NCBI RefSeq assembly: GCF_004320535.1
Contig: NZ_SIHY01000001.1
Span: 806,001 to 870,000, forward strand
DNA from: Arthrobacter sp. S41
GTDB taxonomy: Bacteria > Actinomycetota > Actinomycetes > Actinomycetales > Micrococcaceae
Direction: 5' to 3'
Length of the DNA: 64,000 nt
The notes beneath the pieces were generated by a model. It saw only the letters and a program-made list of their open reading frames with translations, did not search any database and was not told where the DNA came from. Position 1 is the stretch's first letter, and the number at the start of each line of letters is the position of its first letter. Shown piece after piece: positions 25,136 to 33,102 of this stretch. A program made the position numbers and the translations under genes.

Positions 25136-25858
25136 ATGGACCTCGCTCAAATTGCAGGATTTCTCCTAGTCTCAGTTACTTTGGCGTGCACCCCAGGAGC
25201 CGATTGGGCATACATCATTTCGGCAGCCCTCGGCCAGCGCAGCTACCGGCCAGCAATCTGGGGTCTCATCTCCGGCTACCTTTTGCACACGGCACTGTTG
25301 GTTTGCGGAATCGCAGCTTTGGTCGCCAGTTCACCAACTGCTTTGATGTGGTTAACCGTTGCCGGCTCCTTCTACCTACTCTGGCTCGGCATCTCCACGC
25401 TGGCGTCATTCAAACGTGCGAAGTTTTATGATCCAGCCGAGGCTTCCAGTCCTTCTAGCGTCAACTCTGCAGATTTTGTACCAGCAGAAAGTCGCACACC
25501 GCTGAGCGAGGGTTCCGTTGCGGTCATGTCCAAGCCCAAAGGTTCCATAACTTCACGAAGCCCGTACCTGCGTGGCCTACTGACCAGTGGAACAAATCCC
25601 AAAGCGTTACTACTCTACGTTGCCTTGATTCCGCAGTACCTGGACACCTCAGCAACAGCGCCAATCTCCGTTCAGACCGCCACCTACGGTCTAACACATG
25701 TGGGCGTTTCGATTGTTGTCTACTTCAGCGTCGCGATGGCAGCAAGGGCGTTGTTGCGCTCACGTCCAAAGGTAGCTCGGGGCGTCACATTATGCTCGGG
25801 TGTCATTATGGTGTGCCTCGCGCTTGGCTTGATCTACGAACAATTTTTTGTCGCATAG
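25136..25858 (+). CDS. LysE/RhtB family amino-acid exporter
   Basis: The 240-residue inner-membrane protein has the LysE fold. The N-terminus FLLVSVTLACTPGADWAYIISAALGQ carries the family TPGAD signature, followed by a hydrophobic hairpin. A long hydrophilic loop (about residues 97-143, Ser/Pro-rich) precedes the SGTNPKALLLYVALIPQYL motif and two C-terminal helices. The long loop is larger than in typical RhtB members. GGAG lies 8 nt before the ATG. The divergent Lrp-type gene is the probable regulator. The exported amino acid is not predictable. Confidence 0.9.
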   Translation: MDLAQIAGFLLVSVTLACTPGADWAYIISAALGQRSYRPAIWGLISGYLLHTALLVCGIAALVASSPTALMWLTVAGSFYLLWLGISTLASFKRAKFYDPAEASSPSSVNSADFVPAESRTPLSEGSVAVMSKPKGSITSRSPYLRGLLTSGTNPKALLLYVALIPQYLDTSATAPISVQTATYGLTHVGVSIVVYFSVAMAARALLRSRPKVARGVTLCSGVIMVCLALGLIYEQFFVA

Positions 25859-25866
25859 CTAATTTA

Positions 25867-25908
25867 TTGAACGCTGATCAAGACAATTGAACAGTGATCA
25901 AGTATGCT
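25867..25908 (+). promoter_or_regulatory. Tandem BioQ-like operators and promoter of the biotin-transport operon
   Basis: Two copies of a 15-bp imperfect palindrome, TTGAACGCTGATCAA (25867-25881) and TTGAACAGTGATCAA (25887-25901), are spaced 20 bp centre to centre. They resemble the TGAAC-N3-GTTCA type operators of the actinobacterial biotin repressor BioQ. TATGCT (25903-25908) is a candidate -10, with AAGACA 17 bp upstream, so the second site lies inside the promoter. Confidence 0.65.
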
Positions 25909-26007
25909 CTTTATCGATGGTATTTCAACCATCCGATCCGTTAGTCAGACCAACGCCACAATGACGTGCAAGTTCGGTTTGGCTCAGAGCATCACGCTGG
26001 AGCTTTT

Positions 26008-26697
26008 GTGGAACTACCCCCAATCCGCATCGAGAACGTCACTGTTCGATATGAGGACAGAGACGTTTTGACAGACGTCAGTCTCACCCTGAACGAACAG
26101 CGAATTGGCATCATTGGCGCCAACGGCGCCGGCAAAAGCACGTTGTCACGGTTGCTCAACGGACTGGTGCTTCCCACCCAAGGTTCGGTTCATATCGGCG
26201 AGCTGAACACCACGCAACACTCCAAGCAGATCAGGCGTCAAGTGGGATTTGTTTTTCAGAATCCCGCCAATCAAATCATCATGCCGATCGTCTCCGAAGA
26301 TATTGCTTTTGGGCTAAAGAACCTGGGGATGAGTAAAAATGAGCGGCAGCAACGCGTCGCGGAAACCTTGTCCGAGCTGAACATCTCCCACCTCTCAGAT
26401 CGTGAAAGCCATACGCTCTCCGGTGGCGAGCAACAAATGGTGGCACTGGCTTCAGTCCTAGCGATGCGCCCTCGGACCATCGTTTTTGATGAGCCAACAA
26501 CCATGCTCGACTTGCGCAACAGGCTTGGCTTTCAACGCGAAGTATCCAGGCTCTCACAAAGAGCCATCGTGATTACCCATGACCTGGAAATCCTCGAAGA
26601 CTTTGAACGTGTGCTCGTCGTGACCGATGGACACATTGCGTTCGACGGGCCCGCCGATGCCGCAATCGACCACTACCGGGCATGGAGTCACGCATGA
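26008..26697 (+). CDS. bioM: Biotin ECF transporter, ATPase subunit BioM (EcfA)
   Basis: The 229-residue cytosolic ABC ATPase has Walker A GANGAGKST at 37-45, the Q-loop in VFQNPANQIIMPIVSEDIAFG (characteristic of CbiO/EcfA proteins), the signature LSGGEQQ, Walker B TIVFDEPTTMLD and the switch His in ITHD. It powers the energy-coupling factor transporter with BioN and BioY. GTG at 26008 follows GGAG by 5 nt; a longer frame to 25966 has no binding site. The bioN start overlaps its stop by 4 nt. Assignment to biotin, not cobalt, comes from the adjacent BioY. Confidence 0.92.
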   Translation: MELPPIRIENVTVRYEDRDVLTDVSLTLNEQRIGIIGANGAGKSTLSRLLNGLVLPTQGSVHIGELNTTQHSKQIRRQVGFVFQNPANQIIMPIVSEDIAFGLKNLGMSKNERQQRVAETLSELNISHLSDRESHTLSGGEQQMVALASVLAMRPRTIVFDEPTTMLDLRNRLGFQREVSRLSQRAIVITHDLEILEDFERVLVVTDGHIAFDGPADAAIDHYRAWSHA

Positions 26698-27299
26698 TCG
26701 CGGCTCACAATACCTCGTACCTTTCGCGCATAAAGCCCGGATGGAAGTTTGGAAGCCTGCTGGTACTGAGCATCGCGCTCTACATGATTACTTCGTGGCA
26801 GGTCCTGCTGGTGGCATTCGTGCTCAGTGTGTTCTTGCTGGCCTCCGCACGTGTACCAATGAAATTCCTTCGCGGACCATTGATCTCCATCACCATCATT
26901 CTTGGTGTCGTTTTTATCCTGCTAGGGATACAAACGGACTGGCTAAACGCTCTTCGCTCGGTTCTACGCCTGTTGACCATGTGTCTATTGGCTTATTCGG
27001 TCAGTCTCACCACGCGCTTTTCAGAGATGCTGGAACTCTTTCAGCAAGTTGCCTCGCCACTACGCTACGTGGGCGGAAATCCAGATCAAATCGCATTGGC
27101 TCTCTCAATGACTATTCGCTTCATTCCTGAATTGAAAAAGGTCTACATTGAGGTCCGAGAAGCGCAACATGCTCGGGGCTTGGCTAACAACCCGCTGGCC
27201 GTCACGGTCCCACTGGTCGTACGTTCACTAAAAATCGCAGACGAAACTGCGGAGGCACTCGATGCCCGCGGCTACGATTCGGCACCGACACGGCGCTAG
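26694..27299 (+). CDS. bioN: Biotin ECF transporter, transmembrane subunit BioN (EcfT)
   Basis: The 201-residue membrane protein has about five helices and the EcfT coupling helices with the two Ala-Arg-Gly-type motifs: EAQHARGLANN and EALDARGYDSAPTRR near the C-terminus. These grip the ATPase. The ATG at 26694 overlaps the bioM stop (ATGA), with GGAG inside the bioM end as ribosome binding site. It belongs to a tightly coupled operon with bioM and bioY. It mechanically links ATP hydrolysis to biotin uptake. Confidence 0.92.
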   Translation: MIAAHNTSYLSRIKPGWKFGSLLVLSIALYMITSWQVLLVAFVLSVFLLASARVPMKFLRGPLISITIILGVVFILLGIQTDWLNALRSVLRLLTMCLLAYSVSLTTRFSEMLELFQQVASPLRYVGGNPDQIALALSMTIRFIPELKKVYIEVREAQHARGLANNPLAVTVPLVVRSLKIADETAEALDARGYDSAPTRR

Positions 27300-27345
27300 C
27301 TTCACACCGATTACTCCCTTACTCTTGCTCTCCCTAGGAAAATCT

Positions 27346-27924
27346 ATGACTTCTTCAACTTCCACCTCACAAACCAAGAACACTGTCTACATTGCCGTCT
27401 TCGCCGCGATGATCGCCGCCATGGGTTTGCTTCCTCCGATCACGCTTGGAATCATTCCCGTGCCGATCACGTTGCAAACTCTCGGAGTCATGTTGGCCGG
27501 AGCGTTGCTCGGTCCATGGCGTGGTGCTATGGCTTCACTAGTCGTGGTTGTTCTGGCCTTGGCTGGGTTGCCCTTGCTCGCGGGAGGACGTGGCGGGTTC
27601 GGCGTATTCTTGGGCCCAACCGGCGGATACCTCTTGGGATGGATTCTAGGGTCCCTGATCATCGGTGCACTGTTCAAGTACTGGGTGTTGCGGATTACCG
27701 GCAAGACGGCCCAGTTCTTTGCAGGATTACTCTCCGTGATCGCCGGCGGCATCGGAGGCATCTATCTCTGTGGTGTCCCTTGGACTGCAATGGTTACCGG
27801 ACTGGACCTAGGCACCTCGCTGCTTGGTTCAGCGGCGTTCCTACCTGGCGATCTGTTCAAGGCAGTCGTGACCACCTTGGTGGCCCTAACCGTGCACCGC
27901 AGTTACCGTGGGCTGATGAAGTAA
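27346..27924 (+). CDS. bioY: Biotin transporter substrate-binding subunit BioY
   Basis: The 192-residue integral membrane S-component has six helices. The family block GIIPVPITLQTLGVMLAGALLGPWRGAMASLVVVVLALAGLPLLAGGRGG is clearly present, followed by FLGPTGGYLLGW and the GVPWTAMVTG segment. It binds biotin and, with BioMN, imports it. The ATG at 27346 follows AGGAAAATCT. It is the third gene of the operon. The downstream acyl-CoA synthetase begins 3 nt after the stop. Confidence 0.95.
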   Translation: MTSSTSTSQTKNTVYIAVFAAMIAAMGLLPPITLGIIPVPITLQTLGVMLAGALLGPWRGAMASLVVVVLALAGLPLLAGGRGGFGVFLGPTGGYLLGWILGSLIIGALFKYWVLRITGKTAQFFAGLLSVIAGGIGGIYLCGVPWTAMVTGLDLGTSLLGSAAFLPGDLFKAVVTTLVALTVHRSYRGLMK

Positions 27925-27927
27925 GCC

Positions 27928-29364
27928 ATGGATTACTGGACCGCTCTGAATCATTGGTCCCAACAACGCCCCGATCATCTAGCCGTTGCTTCTACCGTCG
28001 GCCAGCTGACCTATTCTCAGCTAGCCGACTACGCCCAGCAACTGGCTACAACGCTGGATGCTGTTCCAAATCAACGAATTGGAATACTGACCAGCGACCC
28101 CGTTCAGATGGCTGTCGGCTTCCAAGGAACTGCGCTGGCGGGCAAGACCTTAGTAGTGCTCGACCCAGCTTGGCCTGAAGCGCTCCTGCGTTCAATGATC
28201 AATCTGCTTCAGTGTACCCATCTGATCTCCCAGGACTTACCGGAATGTCTTGATGCCGACACCTTCAAGCTGGTTCCACTCCCCCAGAGTGGTTCAACTG
28301 GCCCACGGATCACCCGTGCCAATTCACCCAAACGTGAACTACTGATCATCTGCACTTCGGGTACAACATCACGACCCAAGGCAATTGTCAGGACCGCTGA
28401 ATCCTGGACCACATCCATAGCTTCCTGCGCAGACATATTGGGAGCAACCTCAGATTCGATCACGCTTTCTCCCGGTCCAATATCCCATGGTCTCGGACTG
28501 TACTCGCTGGTGGAATCCTTACACACCGGTGGAACATTCGTGGGCACCGGTCGATGGAATGTGGACGGAACCCGCACGCTTCTCAAGCGCTTCAGGTGCA
28601 ACAGAATTGTCAGCGTTCCGACCATTCTGGAACTGATGCTCAACAGCATAGATGCCAACCTGCTTGGCCACGTGACCTGCGTGGTTAGCGGCGGAGAATC
28701 ACTACGTCCCGTAGTCGTGAACCAATTACATAGTCTTGTCTCCTTGAGGCACTGCGTTGAATACTTTGGGAGCAGCGAACACAGTCTGATTGCCTATGCG
28801 AAACGCATCCCCGGAGGTGTGGCTTCCAACAACTTCGTTGGGACATTGTTCCCAGAGGTGGAAGTTCACCTGCACGACAAGGATCTGCACACTGGCACGG
28901 GACGCGTATTTGTTCAAAGTCCGTTTAACGCGATTGATTACTTGGCCGAGACCGCCCCACCCATGGCCAGATGCCACACTTCGACAAGCATCTGCGACAT
29001 GGCAAAGGTATCGGGTAATCGCGAGATAACTTTCTTGCGGCGCGGTGACGGAATGCTGAATCTGCACGGCAACAACATCTACGTCCAAGAAATAGAACAG
29101 GCTTTTGTCCGAGTCGGATTGCCTCAGATAAAGATCCAGGTCCAGGGCAGTGACGGAAATGAACGCCTCGTCGCCTTCGTCTGCTCCACACCTGTTGAAG
29201 GCCAGGACCTCTTATCCGAGCTCGGAGAATTCCTGCCCACCTACAAAATCCCCCACGAAGTCATATTCATGAGCCGTTGGCCGCAAACTTTCAGCGGCAA
29301 GGCGACCCTATTGCATCTGGACGAAGGCTCCGAAGAATTCCTACAAAGATTGCGACTACGATGA
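27928..29364 (+). CDS. Short acyl-CoA synthetase (AMP-forming) in the biotin operon
   Basis: The 478-residue member of the adenylate-forming ANL family has P-loop TSGTTSRPKA at about 143-152, the YFGSSEHS motif (A5) at 279-286, RRGDGMLNLHGNNIYVQEIE (A7/A8) and the catalytic C-terminal lysine in FSGKATLLHL (Lys458). It should activate a carboxylic acid to acyl-AMP and then acyl-CoA. It starts 3 nt after bioY, and its stop overlaps the thiolase start, so it belongs to the biotin-controlled operon. An obvious possibility is activation of a biotin precursor or breakdown product such as pimelate. That is inference; the substrate pocket cannot be read from sequence alone. Confidence 0.85.
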   Translation: MDYWTALNHWSQQRPDHLAVASTVGQLTYSQLADYAQQLATTLDAVPNQRIGILTSDPVQMAVGFQGTALAGKTLVVLDPAWPEALLRSMINLLQCTHLISQDLPECLDADTFKLVPLPQSGSTGPRITRANSPKRELLIICTSGTTSRPKAIVRTAESWTTSIASCADILGATSDSITLSPGPISHGLGLYSLVESLHTGGTFVGTGRWNVDGTRTLLKRFRCNRIVSVPTILELMLNSIDANLLGHVTCVVSGGESLRPVVVNQLHSLVSLRHCVEYFGSSEHSLIAYAKRIPGGVASNNFVGTLFPEVEVHLHDKDLHTGTGRVFVQSPFNAIDYLAETAPPMARCHTSTSICDMAKVSGNREITFLRRGDGMLNLHGNNIYVQEIEQAFVRVGLPQIKIQVQGSDGNERLVAFVCSTPVEGQDLLSELGEFLPTYKIPHEVIFMSRWPQTFSGKATLLHLDEGSEEFLQRLRLR

Positions 29365-30524
29365 CTGACGCCTTTGTCACTAATGCACTACGCACGCCGA
29401 TCGTTAGGGCAGGTAAAGAGTACGCCCGCACAAACGCCGAACAACTTTTGGCACCGGTTTTTGATGCCCTGCTCGAACGCTGTGGATTGTCGCCGGCGAG
29501 CGTTGATCACGTGTTCGTTGGAAATGCCGCAGGACCGGGCGGCAATATTGCGCGCGTCGCGGCGCTCGCTTCGGGCCTACCTTCATCAGTTGGAGCTACA
29601 TCTCTGGATGCACAGTGCGCTAGCGCGTTAGAGGCCATTGCAGCCGGCGCACGCATGATTCGTTGTGACGAGGCTCAGGTTGTACTTGCTGGTGGTGTGG
29701 AATCGGTCAGCACCGCGCCCTGGCGGGTCGAAAAGCAGACGTCTTCCATCTCGCCGCCAAGACTCTATTCACGAGCAAGATTCACTCCGTATCCAGACCC
29801 CGATCCAGATATGGGTACCGCTGCAGAAAACATTGCTGCACGATTCGGTGTGAGTCGGGCTCGGCAGGATGTCTTTGCCTTGCAAAGCCACCAACGCGCA
29901 GTGCAAGCTGCGGTGGATGGCGTCTTTCGCGATGAACTAGTTCCAGTGAAGACCGCCTCTGGACTCATCGAGGAAGACACGTGTCCTAGATCCACGCTCA
30001 GTGCCAAGAAGCTGGCTACGCTCAAACCCGCCTTTGTGGAAGGCGGAAGCGTGACGGCAGGAAATTCTTGCCCGATCAATGACGGGGCAAGCGCTGTGCT
30101 CTTGGTCAGCAAGAAGGTTCTTGAGAAGCTGCAGCCGCAGTTTGCCCTGCGTTATCTCGCATCGTCCTCTGCCGGATGTGATCCTGAAATTTTGGGGATG
30201 GCCGCCGCACCTGCCTATCAAAAACTTTCAAAGCTTCTGGAGCACGCACCACAGCAGCACGAGCCACTAATTGAGTTTAATGAAGCCTTCGCCGTCCAAG
30301 CGCTGGCCTGTCTTGACCAATTGGGGATCGCGCCCGAGTCAGTCAATCGAGAAGGCGGTGCCTTAGCACTTGGGCACCCCTACGGCGCTAGTGGGGCTGT
30401 TCTAATCACGCGGCTATTTTCTCAAGCACGGCGAATGAATCTGTCTGGGCAACGGGCTTTCGCATTGATGGCTGCGGCCGGCGGCACAGGTAGTGCCATC
30501 GGGTTTGAAACAGTCATCAATTGA
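29361..30524 (+). CDS. Thiolase-family protein lacking the second catalytic Cys
   Basis: The 387-residue protein has a thiolase fold. The nucleophilic Cys86 is in LDAQCASALEA, the NEAFAVQAL motif is present, and His339 is in GGALALGHPYGASGA. The C-terminal segment that normally reads MC-X-GGGMG instead reads MAAAGGTGSA, so the base cysteine that activates the second substrate is Ala371. This should impair ordinary acetyl-CoA C-acetyltransferase activity. The start ATG overlaps the stop of the acyl-CoA synthetase (ATGA). Last gene of the biotin-linked operon; a strong bidirectional terminator follows. It may act on the acyl-CoA made by its neighbour. Confidence 0.87.
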   Translation: MTDAFVTNALRTPIVRAGKEYARTNAEQLLAPVFDALLERCGLSPASVDHVFVGNAAGPGGNIARVAALASGLPSSVGATSLDAQCASALEAIAAGARMIRCDEAQVVLAGGVESVSTAPWRVEKQTSSISPPRLYSRARFTPYPDPDPDMGTAAENIAARFGVSRARQDVFALQSHQRAVQAAVDGVFRDELVPVKTASGLIEEDTCPRSTLSAKKLATLKPAFVEGGSVTAGNSCPINDGASAVLLVSKKVLEKLQPQFALRYLASSSAGCDPEILGMAAAPAYQKLSKLLEHAPQQHEPLIEFNEAFAVQALACLDQLGIAPESVNREGGALALGHPYGASGAVLITRLFSQARRMNLSGQRAFALMAAAGGTGSAIGFETVIN

Positions 30525-30583
30525 TCTCTACTCGCGTCGTACAGTAACCCGTATTTTCAGCACAGTCTCTACAGCTCAAGCAA

Positions 30584-30633
30584 AAAACGCGAGTCGCTAC
30601 GGATCCTTTCAGATCTGTAGCGACTCGCGTTTT
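30584..30633. terminator. Bidirectional terminator (17-bp perfect stem)
   Basis: AAAACGCGAGTCGCTAC (30584-30600) pairs perfectly with 30617-30633, between the convergent thiolase and suf operons, with A- and T-runs at the ends. Confidence 0.88.
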
Positions 30634-30644
30634 AGGGGTCGAAA

Positions 30645-30989
30645 TTAGATGTTGAACCCAAGGGCTCGCATCTGATCGCGACCGTCATCAGTAATGCGTT
30701 CTGGACCCCAGGGTGGCATCCAAACCCAATTCAGACGGTGATCATCAACGATGTTCTCCAACGCCTTTGAAACCTGCTCCTCGATAATGTCGGTGAGCGG
30801 GCAAGCTGCGGTGGTCAACGTGAGATCAAGAATTAGCACGCCATCTTCTGCGTACTTCAAACCGTAGAGCAGCCCCAAGTCAACGATATTAACTCCCAGT
30901 TCCGGGTCAATAACGTCCTTAAGAGCTTCCTCAACATCTTCCAGAGGAGTCGAAACGGCTCCTACGCTCTGCTCGGTTGATTCAGTCAT
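30645..30989 (-). CDS. sufT: Fe-S cluster assembly factor SufT (MIP18/DUF59)
   Basis: The 114-residue DUF59 protein has an EEALKDVIDPELGVNIVDLGLLYG start and the conserved LTLTTAACPLTDIIEEQV segment with its reactive Cys. It acts in maturation or delivery of Fe-S clusters. This is the last gene of the suf operon, 10 bp after sufC. It resembles PaaD in family, but the suf context makes SufT the better name. A shared bidirectional terminator follows. Confidence 0.93.
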   Translation of the reverse strand: MTESTEQSVGAVSTPLEDVEEALKDVIDPELGVNIVDLGLLYGLKYAEDGVLILDLTLTTAACPLTDIIEEQVSKALENIVDDHRLNWVWMPPWGPERITDDGRDQMRALGFNI

Positions 30990-30999
30990 TGAAATACCT

Positions 31000-31758
31000 T
31001 TAGGCCTTGACGTTCAGGTAGCGGTCGTAGCCTTCGTCTTCCAGACGGTCAGCAAGCTCCGGGCCGCCCTGTTCAGCAACGTGACCGTCGACAAACACGT
31101 GAACGAAGTCAGGCTTGATGTAACGCAGGATGCGAGTGTAGTGGGTGATCAACAAGGTACCCATGTTGTTCTCATCCTGTGCGCGGTTCACGCCCTCAGA
31201 TACGATCTTCAGTGCGTCAACGTCCAAGCCCGAGTCGGTCTCGTCGAGAATGGCGAACTTAGGCTTGAACAGTTCCAGCTGAAGGATCTCAACACGCTTC
31301 TTCTCGCCACCGGAGAAGCCTTCGTTGACGTTACGACCAGCGAAGTCGGCGTCAATCTTGAGCTTGCCCATAGCTTCCTTGACGTCCTTGGTCCAAGTAC
31401 GCAGCTTCGGAGCTTCTCCGTCGATTGCGGTCTTAGCGGTACGCAGGAAGTTGGTCATGGTTACGCCTGGTACCTCAACTGGGTACTGCATAGCCAAGAA
31501 CAGGCCAGCCTTAGCGCGCTCGTCAACGCTCATTTCCAGCACGTTTTCACCGTCGAGGGTGATGGAGCCGGAGGTGACGTTGTAGCGTGGGTGGCCAGCG
31601 ATGGTCGAAGCCAAGGTCGACTTACCCGAACCGTTAGGACCCATAATTGCGTGGGTCTCGCCGGTCTTGATGCTCAGGGTTACACCCTTGAGAATTTCCT
31701 TCTCGCCCTGCTCGGTGTCAATAGAGACGTGCAGGTCTTTGATTTCCAGAGTAGACAT
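31000..31758 (-). CDS. sufC: Fe-S assembly ATPase SufC
   Basis: The 252-residue ABC-type ATPase of the SufBCD scaffold has Walker A GPNGSGKST, the signature FSGGEKKRVEILQL and Walker B FAILDETDSGLDVDALK with the SufC-specific DETDSGLD. It energises conformational change of SufB-SufD during [4Fe-4S] cluster assembly in the cytosol. It lies 61 bp downstream of sufD in the operon. No SufS-SufU genes follow inside the window, which differs from the usual actinobacterial operon where sufS and sufU stand between sufC and sufT. Confidence 0.97.
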   Translation of the reverse strand: MSTLEIKDLHVSIDTEQGEKEILKGVTLSIKTGETHAIMGPNGSGKSTLASTIAGHPRYNVTSGSITLDGENVLEMSVDERAKAGLFLAMQYPVEVPGVTMTNFLRTAKTAIDGEAPKLRTWTKDVKEAMGKLKIDADFAGRNVNEGFSGGEKKRVEILQLELFKPKFAILDETDSGLDVDALKIVSEGVNRAQDENNMGTLLITHYTRILRYIKPDFVHVFVDGHVAEQGGPELADRLEDEGYDRYLNVKA

Positions 31759-31819
31759 ACGTCGTTCCGTTTCTTTCTAAAAAGCTCTAAGGCTAAAAAG
31801 CTGGTGAAGCGAGTACTAC

Positions 31820-33100
31820 CTAGTGCTCGGTAGCAGCCAATTCTTCTTCGATGGTGTCGGTCAGTCGCTCCTGGAGAGCTTCGTCGCCGATTTGCTGAAC
31901 GATTTCGTTCAGGAAGCCACGGACTACCAAGCGGCGTGCGGTCTTTTCGTCGATACCGCGAGCCATCAGGTAGAAGAGGTGCTCATCATCGAAGCGACCG
32001 GTGGTCGATGCGTGTCCAGCACCATCGATCAAACCAGTTTCGATTTCCAGGTTTGGAACCGAGTCAGCGCGAGCGCCGTCGGTCAGAACCAAGTTGCGGT
32101 TAGCTTCGTAGGAATCGGTACCCACAGCTTCCTTCTGGATCAGCACGTCGCCAACCCAAACAGTGTGTGCGTCCTTGCCCTGTAGCGCGCCCTTGTAAAG
32201 AACGTTCGACTTGCAGTTAGGAACTGCGTGGTCGACGAACAGACGGTGCTCAAGGTGCTGGCCGGGATCTGCGAAGTACAGGCCGTAAAGCTCAACTTCC
32301 GCACGTTCGCCGGTGAAGCGAGCCGACGGGTTCACGCGAACCAAGTCGCCACCGAAGGAAACAACGATGTGCTTGAACTTAGCGCCCTGGGCAACCAGTG
32401 CCTGCTGCGAGGAAGCGTGCACTGCGTCATCTTCCCAAGCCTGCAGTGAAATCACAGTCAAACGGGCGTTGGCGCGAACATCAAATTCGATGTTCTGTGC
32501 CAGTACTGCCGAGCCAACGTGATCCAAGATCACGGTAGCTTCTGAGTTTTCTTCAGCAACAATGATCAGGTGCTGAGCGGCAGGAACCAACGATTCGCCG
32601 GTGATGCGAAGGCTAGCGTTAGCGCCTTCAGCATTCTTCGGAATGGTCACAACCTGAGTCTCGGACGCGAACTTCCAAGCATTGGCTGAAACGCGATCAT
32701 CCGGAGTATGCGCTACACCGTTGAGGGAATCATCTGCAGACACAACCGAAAGCTTGGCGATGTCATTTCCGGTGAGTTCAACCTTTGGAGCTGCGCCAGT
32801 GAGGTCATCACTGTGCAGGCCCTTAAGTCGCTTCAAAGGGGTGAAACGCCAGTCTTCTTCACGACCGGTCAGCTTTGCGAAATCCTCAACGTTGGTGCTG
32901 GTCAAACGACCGGCACGCGAAGAATCCGGAGCAGCAACTCCGCCACCGTGGCTGTGTGCCTTGGTGGAGGCACCGCCTAGTGGCGAGCTGTCATTATCGT
33001 TGATCGGCGAAAGATCTTCGCCCTCTTCGGTGAAACCAGGAATGGATGGAGCGCCAATGCGCACCTTCTCCTCTGGGATGTGGGTGGTGGTCTCCGACAT
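31820..33100 (-). CDS. sufD: Fe-S cluster assembly protein SufD
   Basis: The 426-residue protein has the SufBD beta-helix core (about 150-400), with SARFTGERAEVELYGLYFADPGQHLEHRLFVDHAVPNCKSNVLYKGAL and the GRFDDEHLFYLMARGIDEKTARRLVVRGFL end typical of the family. The first 60 residues are a flexible acidic and His/Gly-containing tail (SPLGGASTKAHSHGGG). With SufB and SufC it forms the scaffold complex. It starts 2 nt after sufB. Confidence 0.96.
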   Translation of the reverse strand: MSETTTHIPEEKVRIGAPSIPGFTEEGEDLSPINDNDSSPLGGASTKAHSHGGGVAAPDSSRAGRLTSTNVEDFAKLTGREEDWRFTPLKRLKGLHSDDLTGAAPKVELTGNDIAKLSVVSADDSLNGVAHTPDDRVSANAWKFASETQVVTIPKNAEGANASLRITGESLVPAAQHLIIVAEENSEATVILDHVGSAVLAQNIEFDVRANARLTVISLQAWEDDAVHASSQQALVAQGAKFKHIVVSFGGDLVRVNPSARFTGERAEVELYGLYFADPGQHLEHRLFVDHAVPNCKSNVLYKGALQGKDAHTVWVGDVLIQKEAVGTDSYEANRNLVLTDGARADSVPNLEIETGLIDGAGHASTTGRFDDEHLFYLMARGIDEKTARRLVVRGFLNEIVQQIGDEALQERLTDTIEEELAATEH

Positions 33101-33102
33101 TC

